A stretch of 64,000 bases of DNA from Spirochaeta isovalerica. Its GTDB lineage: Bacteria > Spirochaetota > Spirochaetia > DSM-2461. The position numbers and the translations under genes are program-made. The notes below the pieces were generated by a model, which saw only the letters and a list, made by a program, of their open reading frames with translations, searched no databases and was not told the origin of the DNA. The DNA is taken from assembly GCF_014207565.1 (NCBI RefSeq), contig NZ_JACHGJ010000004.1:124001-188000 (forward strand), given 5' to 3'. This document shows, piece by piece, positions 44,590-53,780 of this stretch. Position 1 is the first letter of the stretch. Each line of letters opens with the position of its first letter.

Positions 44590-46581
44590 TTAAAGCTCGC
44601 TTAATTCATCCATATTGATTTTTTTGCTGCGTCTCTTGGGAGTCACATCCGCTTTGCCCTTAGCTTCATCGGCAGATGCACCTTTAGCTTTAAGCTGGTC
44701 CATGGCATAGCTGCTCTGAGCCACTTCGGAAGCTCCGGGATCAGAAGCAAAACTCTGATTAATATCTTCACGAACTGTCGATCTTCTCCGTTTGAAGGAA
44801 GCGAATGCCGCATCCTGGAAACCTTTGGAAACACCGTTAAGGAATTCGTTCAGAACGTTGGCCATCAGGTTAAGAGTGAATTTCTTTCTCTTGATACTTG
44901 TGATGTCAACATCGAGAACAAGACCGGGCTGTACGTGATAGGGGTTGATGGCGTAGTCGAAAGATTCGAATTCATTTTCAAGAAAGTCGATTCTCTGATC
45001 CATAACCACTCTTGTTTTGGGGTTTTCATAACCGAAAGTTTCGCTGACTTTGCTTCTGGATCTTCTGAGCATTTTTTTGAGAAGCTCTTTCTCGTGCAGA
45101 TAAGTCTGGTTGAGTTTTTCAACTTCCGTATCATCCGCCTTGAGGAAAAGGATTTCGTTCCAGAGCTTGACTTCCTCTTCGTAAAGAGTTTCAGCATGAG
45201 TATTGTGAATACCTTTGTCCTTCAGTACTTTGGTCAGTTTGGGTTTTACTTTAAGCGCCAGGTCATCGAAATCAGTGATCTGTCCCCATTTCTTCTTACC
45301 CTGGTACACAACTTCAGCAACATCCCAGATATGAACGACTTCTTTTCTGAACTCTTCCATCTGTCTGTCGTAGTTTTCTCTCAGTTTAACAAGCTGGCTG
45401 TGATCGTAGTATTTCAGAGTGATCTGATAGCGCTCATCGGGAAGCACATCACCGTTGGTATCTTCATACTCTCTGATTATGAGCTCTCTGGCGTTTTTCA
45501 GGTTCTCGATGTACTGATAACCCATTTTACTGGTGTCGAGAATAGCCGTAATGTTGTTAACAGCAGTATTGAAACCTCTGTTTCTGATGTTTTCGATATC
45601 AACGATTTTCTTGATGTTCTCTCTGATGTTCTGAGAATCGAATTCATCTTTGGGTATTTCCGCTCTCAGGCCTTCGATCTTATCAACAAGCTCTTTTGCC
45701 ATGAAAGTGTATCTTCTGGAATCGGCGTTCTCTTTTTCATCATCAGTGAAATCGGGAACACGCTTGATTCTTTCGAACATCAGTTCGGAATCGGCAAGCT
45801 CTTCTTTTCCTTCATCGACGAGCTGGTCCTGGAAGACTTCAACTTCCTTGTCGATCATATCGATGATCGTTTTGGAAATCTGATCTTTGATGATGTACTC
45901 TACGGAAGCCTGATACTGGAAGATCGGAGAGATAAGCTCCGAATCCAGGATATTGACAGACAGTTTCACATCAGTGATTGTCTTGGGTTTGATGGGGTTG
46001 TCTTTGAAAGCACATTTTACGATGGAGTAAGCGTTTTCACCTCTGATGAAAGCTCCTACATCGGTTTTCTGTCTGAGAAGCGAGTTAGTCTCGTTCTCGA
46101 GGTCATTCATACCTCTCTGCATGTGTCCCTGAAGGTGACCATACATGTTGATCATCGATTTCTCGATTTCTCCGGTATTGAATTTATCAGCACCACCGAC
46201 CTGGTCGAGGAGTTCCGCGATCTCTTTCGGCGTATACCGCGCCAGAGCTTTCGTTTCCTCTTTGTCGACAAAGTTCCTGATTTTTTTAACCATTTCATCT
46301 TCAGTTGTGACGATGTAACGGTTGAACATGTTCTGGTAGTTCTGGTTGTAGTAGTTGTAAACTTTCTGTTTCAAACCACCCATAACATCCAGTTCTTTCA
46401 GAACTTCAGGAGGCAACTTCGTGGTTACTTCCTTGAGGACTTTTTCAGATTCTTCGGATATTAACCGATCGAATTCTTCATTTTGCTCACGTCCTTCCTG
46501 AGCAAGACTGTTTCTAGAACCTACAGCTGAAGGTTTAGTTGGGTGAAATACATTTGGACTTCTAGGAAGATCTCCTGCCAT
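44590..46581 (-). CDS. cfpA: Cytoplasmic filament protein A
   Basis: A 663-residue, highly charged, largely helical protein with features of CfpA, the subunit of the cytoplasmic filament ribbons running under the flagella of treponemes. Diagnostic segments include [19 protein letters not shown] at the N-terminus and [19 protein letters not shown] near residue 72. No signal peptide or membrane span; heptad-like regions suggest extended coiled coil. The SD GAGGAGAG is strong, consistent with an abundant protein. It is followed tightly by the 313-residue and PPDK-like genes. This is the best taxonomic marker in the window. Confidence 0.93.
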   Translation of the reverse strand: MAGDLPRSPNVFHPTKPSAVGSRNSLAQEGREQNEEFDRLISEESEKVLKEVTTKLPPEVLKELDVMGGLKQKVYNYYNQNYQNMFNRYIVTTEDEMVKKIRNFVDKEETKALARYTPKEIAELLDQVGGADKFNTGEIEKSMINMYGHLQGHMQRGMNDLENETNSLLRQKTDVGAFIRGENAYSIVKCAFKDNPIKPKTITDVKLSVNILDSELISPIFQYQASVEYIIKDQISKTIIDMIDKEVEVFQDQLVDEGKEELADSELMFERIKRVPDFTDDEKENADSRRYTFMAKELVDKIEGLRAEIPKDEFDSQNIRENIKKIVDIENIRNRGFNTAVNNITAILDTSKMGYQYIENLKNARELIIREYEDTNGDVLPDERYQITLKYYDHSQLVKLRENYDRQMEEFRKEVVHIWDVAEVVYQGKKKWGQITDFDDLALKVKPKLTKVLKDKGIHNTHAETLYEEEVKLWNEILFLKADDTEVEKLNQTYLHEKELLKKMLRRSRSKVSETFGYENPKTRVVMDQRIDFLENEFESFDYAINPYHVQPGLVLDVDITSIKRKKFTLNLMANVLNEFLNGVSKGFQDAAFASFKRRRSTVREDINQSFASDPGASEVAQSSYAMDQLKAKGASADEAKGKADVTPKRRSKKINMDELSEL

Positions 46582-46708
46582 TTGACTCTCCTCGATATAA
46601 ATTTTTTTATATATTACACAGTAAAAGCACTAAAAAGAAATTTTAGTTGATTGCTCTACTATTTGCCACTTTTACCAATCAAAATACCCCATAATTATGC
46701 TTTTTTCT

Positions 46709-49423
46709 TTAATTTTTTAAAACTTCATGTATTTTTTCACTAAAAGCTTCACATGGTGTATTCTTCATAAGCTTCTCCAGGATACTGACAGCAGCAGCAT
46801 CACCGGCCTGTGCCGCGCCCCTGTTCTCTTCAAAAACAGGGATATCCCTATCAAGCGTCGTTCTTATATAGCGCGCGGCCATATACCAGATCGCATCGCC
46901 CTTTACCACCAGATGAACCGTACCATCGGGCAGCACAATCTCGTTTCCGGGATAGATCCAGTCCGGATCGGCTCCATCGTAAACTTCATAATCCAGATCG
47001 CGGTAATTGTTATCCACAGCGATTTTATTGGACACGAGATGAATATCCGCCAGGGAGATGTGATAATCACCCACATTCAGATAAGCCTTCACCTCTTCCG
47101 CATTTACTGGCCGGCTCTCCGTTTCCATGACGATCTGACCGGACTGCATCTCCCTATTATCTGTTTCGGAGGAAGAATCCTTAAGCTTTAGTTCCGAATT
47201 ATTATTTTCTTTATTTTCTTCTTCGGCTTCTGAGGGCTCTCCCTCATTTTCTCCGGGAGATTCGAGGATGGAGCTGCCGGAATCTTCAGTTTCAGCATTG
47301 GCTGAGCTATCGGTTCCCGCCGCTCCCGGGGAATCGGAAGTGCCTGTCCCGGCAATGCTCTCTTCTGTATCTGCACCGGCAGGACTTTCAGGTGAACCAT
47401 TCTCCCCTTCTCCGGCTTTTTCATCAGCAGAGGAAATATCTTCAGCGGTATCTCCCGCAACAGTAGACGAATCCGCAGTTTGACTTTCCTGATTACCGCC
47501 TCCCGAGTCTACCGGTCCCGCAGCAACCCTGTCAGCACGGCTTCCGGCTCCGGAGAGGCCTTTATATCCGCCCCAGAGAGCCAATGCCAGCAGAGGGATC
47601 AGCAGGAGAAGCAACCAGGCTCTGCGGTTCTTGCCTGAACCCGATTTGAGTCCTTTTCTGCTTGAACCGGGAATTTCGGCATCGCCGGTCAGCTTTTCAG
47701 AAATCATGCCACGCTCGTCTTTGATTTCCTGCGTCCGCGTCCGGGTCGGCTGGGCTGGTTTATGCGTTTCGAGGATTTTGTCCACTTCCAGATCGGTCGC
47801 CGATTCAAGCATGCCGATCAATTTCAGGAGCCTCTCTTTCTCCTCCTGATAGTAGCGGGGAGAAAGATCCTTATCTGTAAGGATTTCCGATGCCAGCTGG
47901 CTGGCCAGGACGTAATCGGCTTTCTTAGCAGTGCTTTTTACAGAGCGGTAGAAAAGACGCGGTGTTCCCGCTGTATAAATATCGGCCGCGACAGGCAGCA
48001 GAGGATCGGCTTTAGTCGATTTTATAAGGATGCCTTTAATATCATTCTGAAGAGAATGGATATTCTTGAGAATCTTTCCCTCAATGTCTGCAGACCTCTC
48101 CAGTGCCAGGTCGAGTATGCCTAAGGAGTTTTCAAGAAAAAACGTGAGAATGGAATCGGCTTTGAGGGTGAGCTGCTTAAGCATATCGGAAAAATTGAAG
48201 ACCGAGCTTCTCATGATCAATCCCGATTTAGCTGTTCCGTCGACAACAGATGAAAGCATTTTGAGCAGCTTCTGAATGGCAAGAGAAACTTTATAGTCAT
48301 CCTCCGTTGAGAAGCCTTTTATCAGAGGCACGAATCTTGATATGTAAAAATCAGTCATTTCATCCAGGCTTCCGGGGGCACCTTTCAGGTTGCAGAGAAT
48401 ACCCTGGGGAATGTGAATGTCCTCGACAGTCCCGTCATGTCTGACGGAAAGGGTTTTTGAATGGCTATTCAGGCCGATCTGCCCGTCGTTGACTGTTTTA
48501 TCACCTACAAGAAGGGGAAGCGGATATCCCGTGCTTTCGACTTCAAGGTCCCTGCCGCTCTGCCTGACTTTAATTCCGTAAAAGGGTGACGCCCATTTTT
48601 CAGAGGTAGCGAGAACACTGGCCCCGGGAAAAAGGGCGCAGATCTTTCTGGCGTAATCGGGGTTTTCGGCCATAACCAGAAAGGGCGTGTTGCGGTAACT
48701 GCTTCTCTTAAGCATTTCGATAAGCGAATGAGACGCGTCCTCCCCCTCATCTCCCCCCTTGATCCGGGTGTAATGAACGCTGATCTGATCGGGATCGACT
48801 CCGGCGGCCGCGAGGCTGGAAAAGTAATCCCTGTCGAGAGAAGCAGCGAAAAACCTCCCGTTGTGAAAAAGAAGCGTACTCTTTCCGGCGAGAAGAAAAC
48901 CGCTCTCCCTGAAATCGTGCTTCGTATAGCGCAGAGGATTGCGGGCGAAACTCTTTTTAATTTCATCGCACTGATAAACAAAATGAAAATCCGACTCGGA
49001 GCGCTTGTAGAGATCGAAAATCGGTTCTTCTTTGTAATTGAGTTTTATATTTCCATTGTTATAGAAATAAACGACGTCCCGCTGCTCCCGGTCCTTGATT
49101 TTATGATAATCCTGCGCACCTTCCGACGGCAGCTCAAAACTGTCCAGATAGGTCTTCATCCGCCCGATAACAGCAGTATCGCCGATATAGCTTATTTCCC
49201 GTTTCTTATCGAGTTTCAATTCATAAAGGGGGTTTCCCGTAAAACGGGCGGATATGACCGTATTGGATATGACATCGAGAATTCTGTCATCGATATTCTC
49301 CGTATTGCCGACTCTCAGAAAAGGCTTTTCCTCATCGGATTTAATTCCCAGATAAATGATATAACACTCATTGGCAATGTGAAAAATTCTCGAGTTCCGT
49401 TTCATGTTCAAACCAGCTGTCAT
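46709..49423 (-). CDS. Large single-pass membrane protein with LysM-like C-terminal domain
   Basis: A 904-residue protein. Residues 1-600 are cytoplasmic-looking with no recognised motif, beginning MTAGLNMKRNSRIFHIANECY. A single hydrophobic segment (about 603-620) follows a basic GKNRRAW anchor. Residues about 630-765 are a low-complexity Ser/Glu/Asp/Gly linker, and about 770-904 a folded domain with WIYPGNEIVLPDGTVHLVV and GDAIWYMAARYIR, resembling a LysM peptidoglycan-binding module. A topology with C-terminus in the periplasm fits. It lies between the TPR gene and cfpA, so it could link the filament to the cell wall; that is inference only. Confidence 0.75.
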   Translation of the reverse strand: MTAGLNMKRNSRIFHIANECYIIYLGIKSDEEKPFLRVGNTENIDDRILDVISNTVISARFTGNPLYELKLDKKREISYIGDTAVIGRMKTYLDSFELPSEGAQDYHKIKDREQRDVVYFYNNGNIKLNYKEEPIFDLYKRSESDFHFVYQCDEIKKSFARNPLRYTKHDFRESGFLLAGKSTLLFHNGRFFAASLDRDYFSSLAAAGVDPDQISVHYTRIKGGDEGEDASHSLIEMLKRSSYRNTPFLVMAENPDYARKICALFPGASVLATSEKWASPFYGIKVRQSGRDLEVESTGYPLPLLVGDKTVNDGQIGLNSHSKTLSVRHDGTVEDIHIPQGILCNLKGAPGSLDEMTDFYISRFVPLIKGFSTEDDYKVSLAIQKLLKMLSSVVDGTAKSGLIMRSSVFNFSDMLKQLTLKADSILTFFLENSLGILDLALERSADIEGKILKNIHSLQNDIKGILIKSTKADPLLPVAADIYTAGTPRLFYRSVKSTAKKADYVLASQLASEILTDKDLSPRYYQEEKERLLKLIGMLESATDLEVDKILETHKPAQPTRTRTQEIKDERGMISEKLTGDAEIPGSSRKGLKSGSGKNRRAWLLLLLIPLLALALWGGYKGLSGAGSRADRVAAGPVDSGGGNQESQTADSSTVAGDTAEDISSADEKAGEGENGSPESPAGADTEESIAGTGTSDSPGAAGTDSSANAETEDSGSSILESPGENEGEPSEAEEENKENNNSELKLKDSSSETDNREMQSGQIVMETESRPVNAEEVKAYLNVGDYHISLADIHLVSNKIAVDNNYRDLDYEVYDGADPDWIYPGNEIVLPDGTVHLVVKGDAIWYMAARYIRTTLDRDIPVFEENRGAAQAGDAAAVSILEKLMKNTPCEAFSEKIHEVLKN

Positions 49424-49447
49424 TTTCTTATCCTGTCCGCTCGAAGT

Positions 49448-50983
49448 TTATAATAGTATAGCATCGGGTATCTCAAAAGAGTAAAGAGGGAAATTGATCC
49501 GGAATTCCGAATCATCATTTTCCTCGCTATCCAGCATCTGCATAAGAATCATAAGGACGTGGCGTACCACCTGAAATAATTCAATGGTCAGCGCTTCTCT
49601 GTCCAGATCCTCTACCGAACCCGCTTTACTAATAATATTACGGTTTCCGCTGAGGATTTCAAATAAGAGAGGGAGTTTTTCAAAACGTCCCTGATACATG
49701 TCACAGTAAATATCATACACCGCATTGAGAAGAAGATCTTTTTTTTCAATGATTTCTTTCTTCACATCTCCGTCCCGGTGCCAGATATCACGGATCCGGA
49801 TATGTCCCTGTATGTTCAGCCCTGCGTAGATGTTGAGGAAAGCGGCGATGCCGTCCCAGATTCTCCAGAGAGAGAGAAAGGACTGATCGAGTAGTGATTC
49901 TTTAATATCGAGAGGCTCTTTTCCGGGGATCTCGATCATTGGAGCCATCGTGTTGACGAAGTCGATATCAAAATCGTCATAGCGGGACATAATCAGGAGG
50001 AAACGGGCGCCCACATACTCGGCCTTAAGCTGATTGTAGGCTGAAGAGAGACGGAGAAAGCGCCCCCGGTCCTCTCTGGCGATAGAAATATCCTCTTTTC
50101 TGATCACCGCATAATCCCCCGCCGCATAGTCACATTTTCTGCAGAAGTTGCATAAATTGAGATAGAGTTTGTTTTTTACACACCAGGTTATATAAAAATG
50201 TTCGAGATCGCTGGAGCTCTCGAGAGTCCAGTTGGGCAGCTCCTGCTCCTCTTCCAGATAGGCTTTCCTGTTGATGAGCTTTTGAATTCTGGTACGGCTT
50301 TTATCGAACACATCCTTCCGCATGACCGCGTCTTCCCGGTCCATAACCGTACCGATAAGATCCCAGCTTTCCTTGAGGATTTCATCGCGGCGGTCCCTGT
50401 AGAGAGAGGAAAGGCCTATCATCAGCTCCGTTTTGTTATCCAGCGCCGTTATGGAGGAAGGATCGACGGCCAGGGTGGCATTGTAGTTTTCCAGAGCTTC
50501 TTCAAAGCGCCCCAGAGTCCGGAAGCAGTTTGCCAGCCCGATATAAATATCCCGTTTCAAGTCGGGACCGATTTTTTCCGATTCCAGAGCCAGATAGTAA
50601 TAGTGTTTGGCCTTCTGCAGCTCGCTTCTGGAAAATGAACTGTAATAATCGTTGTCAAAAGATTTAAGGGTCGCCATGTTGGCGTACTGATTGGCCAGGT
50701 TGTAGTAGACCAGAGCCCGATAATCGACGAGAACAATGATTTCACTGTGGTGCTCTTCAAAAAGATAGATGCCGTACCGGAGGACTTTCTCATCGCGCAG
50801 GGCGAAACCCGCATCGATGAGGATAGCGATTTTGTTGAAGAGTTCCCTGACGCTGGACACTTCTTCGTCGATGATTAAAGCCAGAGCCTCTCTGTATTTG
50901 CCCGCCGCGGTGAGCTCGTGCGCTTTTCCGAGTTTCTCTCTGAATGTCCGGTTGCCCATAGCCCCATTATAGGTAATGTTCAA
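49448..50983 (-). CDS. TPR-repeat protein with a HEPN-like C-terminal half
   Basis: A 511-residue soluble protein. Residues about 15-200 form TPR-type helical pairs (for example ALENYNATLAVDPSSITALDNKTEL). The C-terminal half (about 250-510), with FYITWCVKNKLYLNLCNFCRKC and a run of long helices, resembles the LA2681-like HEPN family first seen in Leptospira, an assignment I hold loosely. HEPN proteins are often RNA-binding or RNase components. It is followed 25 nt later by the membrane protein gene and preceded by the hydrolase gene in the same direction. Confidence 0.7.
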   Translation of the reverse strand: MNITYNGAMGNRTFREKLGKAHELTAAGKYREALALIIDEEVSSVRELFNKIAILIDAGFALRDEKVLRYGIYLFEEHHSEIIVLVDYRALVYYNLANQYANMATLKSFDNDYYSSFSRSELQKAKHYYYLALESEKIGPDLKRDIYIGLANCFRTLGRFEEALENYNATLAVDPSSITALDNKTELMIGLSSLYRDRRDEILKESWDLIGTVMDREDAVMRKDVFDKSRTRIQKLINRKAYLEEEQELPNWTLESSSDLEHFYITWCVKNKLYLNLCNFCRKCDYAAGDYAVIRKEDISIAREDRGRFLRLSSAYNQLKAEYVGARFLLIMSRYDDFDIDFVNTMAPMIEIPGKEPLDIKESLLDQSFLSLWRIWDGIAAFLNIYAGLNIQGHIRIRDIWHRDGDVKKEIIEKKDLLLNAVYDIYCDMYQGRFEKLPLLFEILSGNRNIISKAGSVEDLDREALTIELFQVVRHVLMILMQMLDSEENDDSEFRINFPLYSFEIPDAILL

Positions 50984-51015
50984 CGGAAAGTCACTAATTT
51001 AAATTTTAAATGACT

Positions 51016-52905
51016 TTACCGGAAATAGTCTGTAAAACTGTCGCTTACCATGTAATACCGGTTTGAGGCGTTCCAGAGAGAGAATCCCGAGGTGGCCGAT
51101 TCCTCGGTCCCTTTGATCTGGCGGTTGAGGTACATGGTGTACTCCTCGTCCTCCATTTTCAGTTCCGGTCCCATCAGAAAAGCCTGCACATAGGGACGGA
51201 TAAGGCTTCTCTGACCTGCCAGAAGAGAGGATCGACGACTCCCCTCTCTGTAAATCTCCTCGGCCCTGTCCAGATAGGAAAGATCGCTGAGGAATTCTCC
51301 CGGGAAATGGGAAGGATAGTACATGGGACTGATGACATCGACGTAATGACTGACCATTTCGATATTCTGTCCGTTCCAGTTCCCCATGCGGTACCACGAA
51401 TTGAATCCGTAAAGATCGGTACTGATGGGTATATGGATTTTCTCCCTGGCCATGACCAGAAAGGATTCGAGAGCTTCGATCCTCAGCATGCCCGGTCTGG
51501 CGAAGCTGTATTGAATGGCCGATAAATCTCCGTCAGTGGGAAAGCGGATGTAATCGAACTGGATTTCATCGACGCCGAGCTCCTGCAGTTCCTCGGCGAT
51601 CCCCACATTGTATTCCCAGACGAACTCCGAATAGGGATCGACCCAGAACTCCCTCTGGTCCCAGGTGATTTCCCCGGTTTCCTCATCCTCGTTTTTGAAG
51701 AGTTTCCCCCAGGTCCCCCCGGTGTTTTTATCTTTAAGGGCGTAACGGCCCTCATCATAGCGGTAGAGAACAGAGTCCTTGAATACGGGAAGCCGCGCAA
51801 TAACGTAAATTCCTTTTTCATGGGCTTTCTGAAGCAATTCTTCAATGGAGAACCGGGGAGTGACGGCGCCGGTCTCCAATGCGGAGGAAAACCGGCTGTC
51901 ATAGGTCAGATATCCGTCGTCATCTTTCATATCGACAATGATGGAGTTCATTTTTTTGTCGATGACGAACTGGAGGTGTTTGTCCAGTCGCTCGCCCGAT
52001 GCGTGCCATGAGGATATATAGATTCCGTATTTTCCGGAAGCTTTTTCCAGTCTGAACATCTTTCCCGGATCAGGTGAGTAATCCGCCGGCAGAGGCATGT
52101 CCTTGCGCCACCACCAGTTCCTCCCGGGATTGTATACCCATGAGGCTTTGTCCGTATTGATCTGAAGGATATAGGCCGGTGAGCCCGGTGTGTCATTATC
52201 ATCGGAGCGGATGAAATTCATAGATAAAGCCCGTTCTTCCTTACCGAAGGGGAGATCGATATTAATCCAGGTTCTGCGATCGGTATCGGAGAAATACAGC
52301 TCACCCGTAGGACCGCACAGATAATACAGGACGCCGTTATCGTAGGGGGAGAGGGCAACAGCTGTAATCTCTTCGTAAAATCCGGCCCCTCTGTACAGTT
52401 CCGGTATGACATCGGAAATACGGGTCCAGGTCTGCCCGGAATCGGCCGTTTCAAAAATACCGCTGAAGGACGTTCCGACAACTATGGACCGGTTGTCCAG
52501 GGGATTGAGAGCCAGAGATGTTATGTAATTTGAATACTTGAATGGGTATGAGAGAGAGACTTCGGACCAGGAATCGCCGCCGTTTTCCGAAAGGAAAAGT
52601 TCCCTTGGAGAAGAGACGAGAACCCTCCGGGGATCATTTACATCATATGTCACGGAAGTGAGCATTTTGACGCCGCTGCCCGTAAAGGGATATACCATAC
52701 GGGGGGGAAGCCCCTCATTATAACCGACCCAGCTCCTGCCTCCGTCTTCGGATTTGAGAAACCCGTTTCTGAGGGAAACGCCGTAATGAAGATCCGGTCC
52801 GACTTCCTTAATGATATCGGGCCGGCTGTTTATATTTCCAGTGGCGGAGAATAGGGGGATTCCCGCCATTGCTATCAGTATGACAAAAAAGGCTGATTTT
52901 TTCAT
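51016..52905 (-). CDS. Secreted glycoside hydrolase-like protein (DUF4015) with N-terminal Asp-box repeats
   Basis: A 629-residue protein with signal peptide (MKKSAFFVILIAMAGIPLFSA). Residues about 30-265 contain several Asp-box (BNR/sortilin-like) turns: GGRSWVGY, GGDSWSEV, SGQTWTRI, DRRTWINI, implying a beta-propeller. Residues about 297-629 form a DUF4015 putative glycosyl hydrolase barrel, with GIYISSWHASGERLDK, NSIIVDMKDDDGYLTYDS, ELGVDEIQFDYIRFPTDG and SPMYYPSHFPG. The acidic residues in VDMKDDDG and IQFDYIRFP are catalytic candidates. Substrate unknown, probably envelope polysaccharide or matrix. Next in the same direction is the TPR gene, 32 nt on. Confidence 0.88.
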   Translation of the reverse strand: MKKSAFFVILIAMAGIPLFSATGNINSRPDIIKEVGPDLHYGVSLRNGFLKSEDGGRSWVGYNEGLPPRMVYPFTGSGVKMLTSVTYDVNDPRRVLVSSPRELFLSENGGDSWSEVSLSYPFKYSNYITSLALNPLDNRSIVVGTSFSGIFETADSGQTWTRISDVIPELYRGAGFYEEITAVALSPYDNGVLYYLCGPTGELYFSDTDRRTWINIDLPFGKEERALSMNFIRSDDNDTPGSPAYILQINTDKASWVYNPGRNWWWRKDMPLPADYSPDPGKMFRLEKASGKYGIYISSWHASGERLDKHLQFVIDKKMNSIIVDMKDDDGYLTYDSRFSSALETGAVTPRFSIEELLQKAHEKGIYVIARLPVFKDSVLYRYDEGRYALKDKNTGGTWGKLFKNEDEETGEITWDQREFWVDPYSEFVWEYNVGIAEELQELGVDEIQFDYIRFPTDGDLSAIQYSFARPGMLRIEALESFLVMAREKIHIPISTDLYGFNSWYRMGNWNGQNIEMVSHYVDVISPMYYPSHFPGEFLSDLSYLDRAEEIYREGSRRSSLLAGQRSLIRPYVQAFLMGPELKMEDEEYTMYLNRQIKGTEESATSGFSLWNASNRYYMVSDSFTDYFR

Positions 52906-52979
52906 GCTCTGCTATTTTCCCTGCCCGACTGCCTCCCGTCAAGGGGCGGCGCCCTCTTTTCGTAAGATTCACAATGGAG

Positions 52980-52985
52980 TAAAAT
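52980..52985 (+). promoter_or_regulatory. -10-like box next to the M15 peptidase start
   Basis: TAAAAT lies 6 nt before the ATG. A matching -35 is poor (TTTTCG at 17 nt). Listed because it repeats the arrangement at several other plus-strand genes. Confidence 0.3.
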
Positions 52986-52991
52986 AATCAT

Positions 52992-53780
52992 ATGCGAATG
53001 AAAATTTTCTTTTTTTTACTGCTGAGTCTGACAGCATCGGGCTGTTTCGGAGGAGATTCGATGCTTCATCCCTCTTTTGACATGGATAAAGATCAGCTAG
53101 CCGGGCTTCTGTCCGATCAATCGGAAGAAATCCGTAATAATATTCTGGCAGCACCGGGGCGGTTTCTCGAACTGGCGGACAGCCTGCTCGACCAGCCGGA
53201 GGAGCTGTTTTATCTGGCCGATAAAAATCATGCCCTGACAAGGGATCAGGGTCCCGCTGAAACAGTCAGGCCATCGGACTACGGAATCCCGTACACAAGA
53301 AAGGAACGGGAAGTGAGTTCCCTGATTATAGAACCGTTGAAAGATCTGGTTTCCGCGGCGGCAAAAGAAAACTTAGAGATTGTTTTCGCTTCCGGATACC
53401 GCGATTATGACTATCAGGAGATGCTCTACAATCGCTATGTGTCAAATTACGGCCAGACAGAAGCGGACCGGTTTTCCGCCCGTCCCGGCACGTCGCAACA
53501 CCAGTTGGGAACCGCTGTCGATCTGGGAACGATTGACGATTCCTACGCGCTGACTCCCGAAGGGAAATGGCTGGAAGCCCATGCGGGCGATTTCGGCTTC
53601 TCCCTATCCTATCCCAGGGATATGGAAGAGGTAACCGGATATATGTGGGAATGCTGGCATTACCGTTACATAACAAAAGAAGGAATTGCCATGCAGAGAG
53701 AATTCTTTCTCGATATCCAGCAATACATGATGGAGTTCTGGCATTATCACAAAGAGGATCTATCAGCTGCCAGACGGTAG
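52992..53780 (+). CDS. M15 (VanY-type) D-alanyl-D-alanine carboxypeptidase lipoprotein
   Basis: A 262-residue lipoprotein: MRMKIFFFLLLSLTASGC, with lipobox Cys18. The catalytic domain (about 100-250) has SGYRDYDYQEML, the zinc-binding SQHQLGTAVDLG (His and Asp), and the third ligand with catalytic Glu in MWECWHYRYI, all intact. It should trim D-Ala from peptidoglycan stem peptides from the envelope side. Divergent from the DUF4015 gene, and its last 18 nt overlap the 3' end of the convergent CheA-like gene. Confidence 0.9.
   Translation: MRMKIFFFLLLSLTASGCFGGDSMLHPSFDMDKDQLAGLLSDQSEEIRNNILAAPGRFLELADSLLDQPEELFYLADKNHALTRDQGPAETVRPSDYGIPYTRKEREVSSLIIEPLKDLVSAAAKENLEIVFASGYRDYDYQEMLYNRYVSNYGQTEADRFSARPGTSQHQLGTAVDLGTIDDSYALTPEGKWLEAHAGDFGFSLSYPRDMEEVTGYMWECWHYRYITKEGIAMQREFFLDIQQYMMEFWHYHKEDLSAARR

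Noticed and set aside
44935-46464. 509-residue plus-strand frame opposite cfpA
   Set aside because: Antisense shadow of the recognised CfpA gene. It has no ribosome site or motif.
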